DNA from: Methanobacterium sp.
Lineage (GTDB): Archaea > Methanobacteriota > Methanobacteria > Methanobacteriales > Methanobacteriaceae
NCBI GenBank assembly: GCA_030017655.1
Contig: JASEIM010000028.1
Coordinates: forward strand, 1-22,190
DNA: 22,190 nucleotides
Direction: 5' to 3'
The notes under the pieces were generated by a model. The model ran no database searches and was not told where the DNA came from. It saw only the letters and a list, made by a program, of their open reading frames with translations. The position numbers were made by a program, and so were the translations under genes. This document shows, in pieces, positions 1 through 6,895 of this stretch (positions are counted from its first letter, which is position 1; each line of letters begins with the position of its first letter).

Positions 1-80
1 GGTACAATGAAAGCGATGAAGACCTGGTTATTCTTGTTAACAAGGTTCCAAGACCTGTTGAGTCCACGAAGATACTTTAA
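1..80 (+). CDS. C-terminal end of an unidentified protein (5' truncated by window)
   Basis: An open frame enters from the left edge (first full codon at 3) and ends at TAA 78-80, giving 25 residues. They include the stretch DLVILVNKVPRPVESTKIL just before the stop. The tail is hydrophilic and strand-like, with no recognisable motif. The next gene starts 43 bases downstream with its own ribosome binding site, so the two could be co-transcribed. Too little is present to name a family. Confidence 0.55.
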   Translation, partial: YNESDEDLVILVNKVPRPVESTKIL

Positions 81-123
81 ATTGAATTTTATTGTATTAA
101 ATATACTATTGAGGTGATATAAT

Positions 124-636
124 ATGGCCCCACACTGTGATACAATGGACGGACCTGTAATTTCTGCATGCAAAATGGCTCTAAAAACAGAGAATGTGTA
201 TTACGTCCTACCGTTTGTACCTAAAAAGGCAGAAGATGAACTAACTCAGACATTTAATAAAACTATTAAAGTCAGAAAATTAGGACAAGATGCTGCAGAA
301 GTCGCTGATATGTGGTTCTTTGAAACTGCAGTACGTTTGCACCGTGAAGGTGAAGGAGCATCTTATACTGGACTTAAACCAGCAGGATTGGATTGGGGAC
401 CAGTAGTTCCTAGAGCAGAAAAGGACATAGAAAAAGGAGATCCTACAGAAACAATAGAGTTCTTAAAAAGCATAGTTGAAGAAGAAGTGAGAAAAAAGTT
501 TGATAAAGCAATGTCTACAAAGAATTATGACTTAAGTGATACAGAAGCTGCCAGAGAATACACAGAAGCAATGCTTCATTTTGTACTGTCTTCTCACCAT
601 CTCTATAAATATATCATTTCCAGTGGTGAACATTGA
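124..636 (+). CDS. DUF6448 family protein
   Basis: A 170-residue soluble protein with no signal peptide or membrane segment. The start is well supported: GAGGTGAT at 111-118 sits six bases before the ATG. The N-terminus reads APHCDTMDGPV, followed by predicted helices, a basic/acidic region with RLHREGEG at 71-78, and a His-rich C-terminus (His152, His158, His159). I recognise the overall pattern, especially the HCDTMDGP start and the GLKPAGLDWGP segment, as DUF6448, a family of unknown function found in archaea and bacteria. Conserved His4, Cys5, His73 and the C-terminal His pair could form a metal site, but this is inference. It precedes a zinc-ribbon protein and a siroheme protein on the same strand; any functional link to them is unproven. 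Confidence 0.85.
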   Translation: MAPHCDTMDGPVISACKMALKTENVYYVLPFVPKKAEDELTQTFNKTIKVRKLGQDAAEVADMWFFETAVRLHREGEGASYTGLKPAGLDWGPVVPRAEKDIEKGDPTETIEFLKSIVEEEVRKKFDKAMSTKNYDLSDTEAAREYTEAMLHFVLSSHHLYKYIISSGEH

Positions 637-725
637 TATTTTTATTCATCTCTTTTTTCCGCAGCATATTAAAATCATTAAAGAAACATGATGCTTGTTG
701 ATTTATTCTTATAGGAGGTTAAAAA

Positions 726-920
726 ATGAGTAAAGATGCAGAAATAGATAAAGAGTTTGAAGCGCAGCTAAAAGGTAAAATGGGCTGGAAATGCCCATGT
801 TCACTGGAAATTGTAGATAAAGAATCTGAACTCAAGACAGTTACCTGCAAAAAATGTGGGAAGACATTTAAAACAAACAGAGTTACTGAATATTGCTTTG
901 ATTGTGAAAAAAGAGATTAA
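726..920 (+). CDS. Small zinc-ribbon-like protein, unknown function
   Basis: A 64-residue protein with a strong ribosome binding site (AGGAGGT at 714-720, six bases before ATG). It has three Cys pairs: CPC at 23-25, CKKC at 41-44 and CFDC at 57-60. Four of these would suffice for a rubredoxin/zinc-ribbon knuckle, so zinc or another metal is likely bound. The N-terminal 20 residues are charged and probably helical. There is no membrane segment. It lies 89 bases after the DUF6448 gene and 91 bases before the sulfite-reductase-like gene, all on the + strand. I do not recognise a named family; a nucleic-acid-binding or redox accessory role is possible but not shown. Confidence 0.75.
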   Translation: MSKDAEIDKEFEAQLKGKMGWKCPCSLEIVDKESELKTVTCKKCGKTFKTNRVTEYCFDCEKRD

Positions 921-1011
921 AGAGCCCAGTATACCTTTAAAAAAAATTAAATAGATAGCAAACTGATTATAAATTTATAATTTAGATTAATATGAAATTA
1001 GAGGTAGATAA

Positions 1012-1710
1012 ATGTCAAAAATAAAAATCAATATGCCAGAAAAAGGTGCAGCAGTCCAGAAAGACAGAGAAACCTATGCAATTAGTCCATATCTTCCCGG
1101 AGGTCTTGCTGATCCGGATACGTTAAGAAAAATAGCTGATGTAGCAGAAAAATATGATGCCAAATTCCTTAAATTAACATCAGAACATCGAATTACAATC
1201 TATGGTATCCCATTTGAAGATATAGATAACATCTGGAAAGATCTAGGTATGGAACCCGGTGGTCTGTCCGGCAAAATAGTTAGGCCCGTCAAATTCTGTA
1301 TTGGATCTTCTTCCTGTAAAATGGCTAAACAAAATACTATGGAATTAGGAATGGAAATTGACAAACAGTTTAGGGGAATAAAAACACCCGACAAGATGAA
1401 AATAGCTGTTTCAGGATGTGAAAACTCATGTGCAGAACCTGCAGTGAGAGATATTGGCCTTATTGGAACAAAAGAGGGGTGGAATGTTTTAGTAGGTGGT
1501 AACGCAGGTCTTCAACCTAGAATAGGCAAATTAATTGCTAAAAACCTATCTGATGAAGAAGTTTTAGATTTAATTGATAAGATTATTTCGTATTATAAAG
1601 AAAATGGAGAAAAAACTGGTTTAAGCAGACGTTTAGGTAAAGTTATACACAGTATAGGATTTGAAAAATTCTCTCAAGAAATTCTAGAAAATAATAAAAA
1701 GGAGAGTTGA
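1012..1710 (+). CDS. Dissimilatory sulfite reductase-like siroheme/4Fe-4S protein (Dsr-LP type)
   Basis: A 232-residue stand-alone nitrite/sulfite reductase module. Residues about 15-80 form the ferredoxin-like half-domain, with the TSEHRITIYGI strand typical of sulfite/nitrite reductases. Residues about 85-205 are the siroheme/iron-sulfur half with CX5C (Cys96, Cys102) and CX3C (Cys136, Cys140), the classic ligand set for a 4Fe-4S cluster coupled to siroheme. There is no added ferredoxin domain and no F420H2-oxidising domain, so it is not Fsr, and it is far shorter than DsrA/DsrB or assimilatory reductases. Methanogens are known to carry such small Dsr-LP proteins; their substrate is not settled. 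GAGGT at 1001-1005 supports the ATG. Possible TATA box TTTATAAT at 974-981. Confidence 0.85.
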   Translation: MSKIKINMPEKGAAVQKDRETYAISPYLPGGLADPDTLRKIADVAEKYDAKFLKLTSEHRITIYGIPFEDIDNIWKDLGMEPGGLSGKIVRPVKFCIGSSSCKMAKQNTMELGMEIDKQFRGIKTPDKMKIAVSGCENSCAEPAVRDIGLIGTKEGWNVLVGGNAGLQPRIGKLIAKNLSDEEVLDLIDKIISYYKENGEKTGLSRRLGKVIHSIGFEKFSQEILENNKKES

Positions 1711-1978
1711 GAAGTAAGTCAGAGACATATCTATACTAAATGCTAACGAATATTTAACAAACATTAATTATATCAGTAAATTATTTTTTTATAATTAATA
1801 TTTCTTAATTGAATAAAAATAGAAGCACAAACTTAATTAGTATCCAAATTAAAAACTCTTATATTGTTCAGTGTAGAGACTTATTTTACAGGGACAAAAA
1901 ATATAACAATAGCTATAATTTTAATGTAGTATATTACAACAATAGTTTATGATAGCTTGAACTAAGCATGGTGATTCT

Positions 1979-3277
1979 ATGACACAAATGGATGAAGCAA
2001 AAAAAGGCGTAATAACAGAGGAAATGAAGGCAGTAGCAGCTGCTGAAGGCGTATCAGAGGAATTTATCAGGAAATCCGTTGCCCAGGGAACTATAGCCAT
2101 CCCAAGTAACGTTAATAGAGAAGTTAAAGCCGTGGGTATTGGAGCAGGATTAAGAACAAAGGTAAACGCCACTATCGGAACCTCCACAGATATCTGTGAC
2201 TTCGATATGGAAGAAGAAAAGGCAAAAATAGCCATGGCATATAAAGCCGATACCTTAATGGAACTTTCTGTAGGTGGAGATCTGGATGAAATAAGGAAAA
2301 GAATCCTTAAAATATCAGATATTCCTGTTGGAAGCGTACCTGTTTACCAGGCAGCAATTGAAACAATAAGGGAAAAAGGCGCTTCAATTTACATGGACGA
2401 AGATATCATGTTCAAAGCCATTGAAAAACAGGCAAAAGATGGTATTGACTTTATGGCAATTCACTGCAGTGTAAACAGAGAAACCTTAAAAAGATTAAAA
2501 CGACAGGGCCGTGAAGGAGGACTCGTAAGCAGAGGCGGAGCTTTTGTATCTGCATGGATGGTTGAAAACGACCTGGAAAACCCATTATACAAAAATTTTG
2601 ATTATATTCTCGAAATTGCTAAAGAATACGACTTCGTCATGTCCATGGCAAACGCTATGAGAGCTGGAGCAATAGCAGACGCTACAGATCGTGCTGCAGT
2701 CCAGGAACTCATTGTACTTGGAGAATTAATTGACAGGGCTCGTGAAGTGGGCGTGCAGACAATAGTGGAAGGACCCGGACATATTCCTTTAAACGAAATT
2801 TCAGCAAATGTTGTACTCCAGAAAAAATTGTGCAGAGGAGCTCCTTTCTATATGTTAGGACCTGTTGTAACTGATATTGGTGCTGGGTACGACCATATAG
2901 TATCTTCTATCGGTGCAGCAGCATCAGCAGGTGCTGGAGCAGACTTCATTTGTTATGTAACACCAGCAGAGCACCTTGCATTACCGTTCCCTAACGATGT
3001 TAAAGAAGGTGTAATTGCAACAAGAATAGGGGCATACGTTGGAGACATGCAAAAAGGCATACACCACGGTGAAAAAGACCTAGTAATGGCCAATGCACGT
3101 AAAAAGCTCAATTGGGAAGCACAGTTCGACTCTGCAATGTGCCCGGCAGAAGCAAGAAAGATAAGGGATGAAAGGCCACCCGCAGAAGAAGATACATGTA
3201 CAATGTGCGGAAGCTACTGTGCAGTTAAGATTGTAAATGAATGGTTAGATGAAGCAGGCACTGATGTGTTTGACTAA
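1979..3277 (+). CDS. thiC: ThiC-superfamily radical SAM enzyme (phosphomethylpyrimidine synthase, or BzaF-like 5-hydroxybenzimidazole synthase)
   Basis: A 432-residue protein with ThiC features throughout: an N-terminal TQMDEAKKG start, a TIM-barrel core, the EGPGHIPLNEI motif (264-274), GPVVTDIGAGYDHI (294-307) and a C-terminal cluster motif C407-X2-C410-X3-C414. ThiC converts aminoimidazole ribotide to the thiamine pyrimidine using S-adenosylmethionine and a 4Fe-4S cluster. Two details differ from the canonical enzyme as I know it. The cluster motif has three rather than four residues between its second and third Cys, and the usual GLRPG substrate motif reads AMRAG (226-230). This fits a divergent archaeal ThiC or the paralogue BzaF, which makes the 5-hydroxybenzimidazole base of factor III cobamides found in methanogens. 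Family certain, exact product not. GGTGAT at 1970-1975 supports the ATG. No TPP riboswitch was seen upstream. Confidence 0.88.
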   Translation: MTQMDEAKKGVITEEMKAVAAAEGVSEEFIRKSVAQGTIAIPSNVNREVKAVGIGAGLRTKVNATIGTSTDICDFDMEEEKAKIAMAYKADTLMELSVGGDLDEIRKRILKISDIPVGSVPVYQAAIETIREKGASIYMDEDIMFKAIEKQAKDGIDFMAIHCSVNRETLKRLKRQGREGGLVSRGGAFVSAWMVENDLENPLYKNFDYILEIAKEYDFVMSMANAMRAGAIADATDRAAVQELIVLGELIDRAREVGVQTIVEGPGHIPLNEISANVVLQKKLCRGAPFYMLGPVVTDIGAGYDHIVSSIGAAASAGAGADFICYVTPAEHLALPFPNDVKEGVIATRIGAYVGDMQKGIHHGEKDLVMANARKKLNWEAQFDSAMCPAEARKIRDERPPAEEDTCTMCGSYCAVKIVNEWLDEAGTDVFD

Positions 3278-3403
3278 ACAACCAATCATTATTTTATTAT
3301 TTTAAAAATAAAATTTATTCATTACAGTTTTACAATTTTTATTTCCTTTCCTCTTTATTATTTTTAAACAGAATTTATAATTATTTAAATACAGGTGATT
3401 TGA

Positions 3404-4981
3404 TTGAAACATTGGGTTGAAAATGTTGCAGACAGTTTAACAAAAAGAGACGTGGAAAATCACGTAATTGCAAGTGGGACATCAATATCTGGTTCCATAC
3501 ATATCGGAAATTCATGCGATGTATTTATCGCTAATGCAGTTACAATGGCTTTAAAAAATACTGGGACTCCTGCAGAAGTTATATGGATTGCAGATGATTA
3601 TGATCCACTCCGTAAAGTTCCATATCCCCTTCCAGCAAGCTATGAAAAATATTTAGGTATTCCATATGCACATATTCCATGTCCAGAAGACTGCTGTGCA
3701 AATTTCGTGGAACACTTTGAAAAACCATTCCTCGAAACATTGGATGACTTCGGGATTTCCCTGAAAATCTATTCAGGGGAAAAAATGTACAAAGAAGGGA
3801 TTTATAACGATTATATAAGAATATCACTTGAAAATGCACCCCAAATTCGTGAAATATTCAATCAATATCGTGAAAATCCACTTGCAGATGATTGGCTCCC
3901 ATATAATCCAATATGCCAGGAATGTGGACGGATAAATACAACATTTGCCTATGGCTTTGATGGTGATATGGTTCATTACAGGTGCGAATGTGGCCATGAA
4001 GGATCAATGGATATTAAATCAGGCGAAGGAAAACTTACATGGCGTGTTGAATGGGCTGCAAGATGGAAAATATTCAACATTACATGCGAACCCTTTGGAA
4101 AAGACCATGCAGCAAGCGGCGGCTCATACGATGTAAGCAGCATCATATCAAAGGAAATATTCAATTACGAGGCTCCATATCCCGTACCTTACGAATGGAT
4201 TACTCTTAAAGGAGATGCAATGTCAAAATCAAAGGGAGTGTTCTTTACCCCAGGACAGTGGCTTGAAATAGGTGCGCCTGAAACTCTTAATTATTTCATA
4301 TTCAGAAGCAAACCCCTCAAACATAAGGATTTCAATCCTGAAATGCCATTTCTGGACTTTATTGATCAGTACGACCGCATTGAAAGGATATACTATGGAG
4401 CAGAAGATTCCGCGTCCCAGAAGGAAGAAGAAAAGTCTAAAAAGATTTATGAAATTTCACAAATCGAGTTAAAGGATAAAATGCCATTCCAACCTTCATA
4501 CAGGTTCATGACCGTTGCACATCAAATTGCAGATGGGGACATTGAACGGGTCTTTGAAATATTAAAGAAGAATTCACAGCTTCCGAATTATATGGCAGAT
4601 ATGGTATTTACTGATTTAAGTGAAGAAGACCTTAAAAGACTCAGGATGAGGATGAATCATGTTAATAATTGGCTTGATAAGTATGCACCCCAATTTGTGA
4701 AGTTCCAGGTCATGAAAAAGATACCTAAATTACCATTAGGTGAAGACCAGACAGGATTCCTGCTTAAACTTGCAGATCTTCTGGAAGAAAGAGATTACAG
4801 TGCAGAAGAACTTCATGATGATATGTATAATCTGCTTAGAGAATTTGATATGAAACCTCAAAAAGCATTCCAGGCTATTTATAAGACAATAATAGGTAAA
4901 AAGCAGGGTCCAAGGGCTGCTTCATTTGTTTTATCCCTTGATAAAGACTTTGTGGTTAAGCGATTTAGGGGAGAAGCTTAA
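3404..4981 (+). CDS. lysS: Lysyl-tRNA synthetase, class I
   Basis: A 525-residue cytoplasmic enzyme that charges tRNA-Lys, here the class I form typical of most archaea rather than the class II form of bacteria and eukaryotes. The Rossmann-fold signature HIGN lies at 33-36 and the KMSKS loop MSKSKG at 273-278. A zinc-knuckle insertion carries Cys171, Cys174, Cys194 and Cys196. The C-terminal half is the helical anticodon-binding region. The start codon is TTG, chosen because GGTGA at 3394-3398 is five bases upstream and because the protein then begins KHWVENVADSL as in the family; no ATG is available before the HIGN motif. A possible TATA box lies in the AT-rich stretch at 3372-3390, implying a very short leader. 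A stem-loop with a U-tract follows at 4992-5017. Confidence 0.96.
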   Translation: MKHWVENVADSLTKRDVENHVIASGTSISGSIHIGNSCDVFIANAVTMALKNTGTPAEVIWIADDYDPLRKVPYPLPASYEKYLGIPYAHIPCPEDCCANFVEHFEKPFLETLDDFGISLKIYSGEKMYKEGIYNDYIRISLENAPQIREIFNQYRENPLADDWLPYNPICQECGRINTTFAYGFDGDMVHYRCECGHEGSMDIKSGEGKLTWRVEWAARWKIFNITCEPFGKDHAASGGSYDVSSIISKEIFNYEAPYPVPYEWITLKGDAMSKSKGVFFTPGQWLEIGAPETLNYFIFRSKPLKHKDFNPEMPFLDFIDQYDRIERIYYGAEDSASQKEEEKSKKIYEISQIELKDKMPFQPSYRFMTVAHQIADGDIERVFEILKKNSQLPNYMADMVFTDLSEEDLKRLRMRMNHVNNWLDKYAPQFVKFQVMKKIPKLPLGEDQTGFLLKLADLLEERDYSAEELHDDMYNLLREFDMKPQKAFQAIYKTIIGKKQGPRAASFVLSLDKDFVVKRFRGEA

Positions 4982-4991
4982 TTTAAACAAT

Positions 4992-5017
4992 AACCTCCAT
5001 GGGGTTTATTCTTTTTT
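4992..5017 (+). terminator. Stem-loop plus U-tract after lysS
   Basis: AACCTC (4992-4997) can pair with GGGGTT (5001-5006) around a CAT loop, with one U-G pair. It is followed by six T at 5012-5017, eleven bases after the lysS stop. Archaeal termination depends mainly on the U-tract, so the stem may be incidental. Confidence 0.4.
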
Positions 5018-5179
5018 ATTTAATTTATTTAAGTAATTCATAAATTACAAATAATATTAAAAAGAAACATTGATAATTGAAAATCCATTTTTGATAATTT
5101 AAAAAGATTTAATGGGTTTTAACAAGTTTTTAGCCGATTCTATCCATTAAATAGTCAACTAATTTATGGTGGTGAATTA

Positions 5180-6445
5180 ATTAAGTCTTTAAAACGGAAA
5201 TTAGGTCTTTTTGAAGTTACTGTTTCTGGAATAGGTATAATACTTGGTGCTGGAATCTATGCACTCCTAGGAGAAGCAGCACCTTTATCCGGAAATGCTT
5301 TATGGCTTTCATTCCTGATATCATCCACCGTTGCGGCTTTTACTGCTTTAAGCTATGCAGAGCTTTCATCCATGTTTCCAAGTTCAGCAGCAGAATATGA
5401 ATACGTTAAAAATGCCATGGGAGAACGTATTGGATTTGTAATAGGCTGGATCATTATATTCAGCGCAATTATTAGCGCTTCAACAGTTGCTGTAGGTTTT
5501 GGGAATTATTTGGGGGTAATATTTAACATACCTTCAATTTATTCTGCTATTGTTTTAATAACAGTGCTGTCAGTTATCCTTTTTATTGGAATAAAACAAT
5601 CTGCATGGGTTGCAATTTTATTTACATCAATTGAAGCTCTTGGCCTCTTGATCATCTTTTTTATTGGAATACCCTACTATGGAACTGTTAATTACTTTGA
5701 AATGCCTTTAGGATTAAATGGAGTTTTTGCCTCTGCAGCTTTGATCTTTTTTGCTTATCTTGGTTTTGAGGAGATTGTTAAGCTTTCAGATGAGACTAAT
5801 GAACCAAATAAAAACATTCCCCTGGCAATAATTCTGGCTATGGTAATAAGCACTCTTCTTTATATTCTTGTGGCTTTCAGTTCAGTTAGTATACTTGGTT
5901 GGGAAGCTCTTGCAGATTCCACAGCCCCCTTTTCCCAGATTGCATTTACTGCACTTGGTCCAAATGGATCATTCCTGCTTTCTGTTATAGCCCTATTTGC
6001 AACCAGCAACACCGTTCTTTTACTACTTTTAGCTGGTTCAAGGATAGTGTACGGTATGTCTGCATCCAATTCTCTTCCTTTAATCCTTAGAAAAGTACAT
6101 CCGAGGACAAGAACCCCCTGGATTTCAATAATTGTTGTAGGAATAGTTGCAATTGCATTTTTATTCCTTGGAAATTTGGGATTCCTTGCAAGTGCCACTA
6201 ATTACACCCTCTTTTTAAGCTTCATCTTTATAAACGCTTCAGTGGTAATTTTAAGATATATTTCTCCTGAATTAAACCGGCCTTTTAGAATACCCTTAAA
6301 TATAAAAAACCTGCCATTATTACCTGTTTTTGGGTTAATTACTTGCATTATACTTTTATTACAGCTTAGTTTCAATGCAATAGGATTAGGAATAGCCATA
6401 ACTGTTATAGGTATTATACTGGCTTTTATATGGCAGAAACAATAA
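5180..6445 (+). CDS. APC-superfamily amino acid permease with apparent ATT start
   Basis: A 421-residue integral membrane transporter when read from 5180. Hydrophobic segments run from about residue 9 to the end, about 12 in all. The first carries GIGIILGAGIYALLG, the glycine-rich helix-1 substrate motif of the APC (amino acid-polyamine-organocation) superfamily. Substrate unknown; an amino acid is likely. The start is odd. Between the in-frame stop at 5120-5122 and Met at 5372 there is no ATG, GTG or TTG, yet the frame codes for the indispensable first two helices. ATT at 5180 fits best: GGTGA at 5171-5175 lies four bases upstream and the product then begins KSLKRKLGLFE, as expected for the family. 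Starting at 5372 would remove about 64 residues and break the transporter. A start-codon mutation or a one-base error are alternatives. Confidence 0.85.
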   Translation: MKSLKRKLGLFEVTVSGIGIILGAGIYALLGEAAPLSGNALWLSFLISSTVAAFTALSYAELSSMFPSSAAEYEYVKNAMGERIGFVIGWIIIFSAIISASTVAVGFGNYLGVIFNIPSIYSAIVLITVLSVILFIGIKQSAWVAILFTSIEALGLLIIFFIGIPYYGTVNYFEMPLGLNGVFASAALIFFAYLGFEEIVKLSDETNEPNKNIPLAIILAMVISTLLYILVAFSSVSILGWEALADSTAPFSQIAFTALGPNGSFLLSVIALFATSNTVLLLLLAGSRIVYGMSASNSLPLILRKVHPRTRTPWISIIVVGIVAIAFLFLGNLGFLASATNYTLFLSFIFINASVVILRYISPELNRPFRIPLNIKNLPLLPVFGLITCIILLLQLSFNAIGLGIAITVIGIILAFIWQKQ

Positions 6446-6506
6446 GAATCCGTTCATTGGATAAAATTACTTCAAGCAAAGCCGTATTATTTTTCAGATC
6501 ACAAAA

Positions 6507-6539
6507 TTTATATGGTCATATGTGCAGTTATTCATATGA
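6507..6539 (+). promoter_or_regulatory. Putative cadC TATA box and CadC operator
   Basis: TTTATATG at 6507-6514 resembles the archaeal TATA box. About 25 bases downstream is the preferred cadC start at 6536, suggesting a leaderless transcript. Overlapping it is a perfect inverted repeat, TCATATG (6516-6522) and CATATGA (6533-6539), separated by ten bases. SmtB/ArsR repressors bind AT-rich inverted repeats over their own promoters, so this is a plausible autoregulatory operator. No experimental support. Confidence 0.5.
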
Positions 6540-6895
6540 AAGAGGATGATGTTTGTGAAATTGAATGCATCCATGAAGAAGCAGTTAAACAGGTCAAATC
6601 AGATATGCTGGATGAAGAAATCCTTTTAGATGTATCAGACAATTTTAAAGTGTTTGGTGATCTTACAAGACTGAAAATCCTGCAGGCCTTATATCAAAGA
6701 GAGTTGTGTGTATGTGATTTATCTGCAGTTCTTGAGGCAAATCAGTCAACAATATCTCACCAGTTACGTGTTTTAAGGGGTAAAAACCTGGTTAAATTCC
6801 GAAAGGATGGTAAAATGGCTTACTATTCCCTTGCAGATGAGCATGTAGTAAAAATAATTGAAATGGGAGTTGAACATGCCACAGAAAAACGATAA
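6536..6895 (+). CDS. cadC: ArsR/SmtB-family metal-responsive repressor CadC
   Basis: A 119-residue winged-helix repressor that releases DNA on binding Cd(II), Pb(II) or Zn(II). With the start at 6536 the numbering matches Staphylococcus CadC as I recall it: Cys7, Cys11, Cys58 and Cys60 (ELCVCDL) for the thiolate alpha-3N site, and Asp101, His103, His114 and Glu117 for the alpha-5 zinc site. The recognition helix is in NQSTISHQLRVLRGKNL and the wing in the following FRKDGKMAYYSL. This match is the main reason to prefer 6536 over the in-frame ATG at 6512. There is no Shine-Dalgarno sequence, which fits a leaderless mRNA. Its stop overlaps the start of the ATPase gene, so the two are translationally coupled and form one operon. 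Confidence 0.93.
   Translation: MKEDDVCEIECIHEEAVKQVKSDMLDEEILLDVSDNFKVFGDLTRLKILQALYQRELCVCDLSAVLEANQSTISHQLRVLRGKNLVKFRKDGKMAYYSLADEHVVKIIEMGVEHATEKR

Noticed and set aside
1711..1978. TPP riboswitch before the ThiC-like gene
   Set aside because: No CTGAGA box or other thi-box element can be found; the stretch is plain A/T-rich leader.
3945..4472. Short plus-strand and minus-strand frames inside lysS, and similar frames inside thiC, cadA, polC, nrdD and purB
   Set aside because: They are out-of-frame shadows of well-supported genes with no ribosome binding sites or family features.
5166..5180. Permease starting at ATG 5166
   Set aside because: This frame reads ATG GTG GTG AAT TAA and stops at once; it has no ribosome binding site. 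It could only be the start if the sequence lacks one base.
6512..6535. Upstream start for cadC at 6512
   Set aside because: It adds eight residues that shift all metal ligands from the CadC numbering, lies within the TATA box/operator and has no ribosome binding site.
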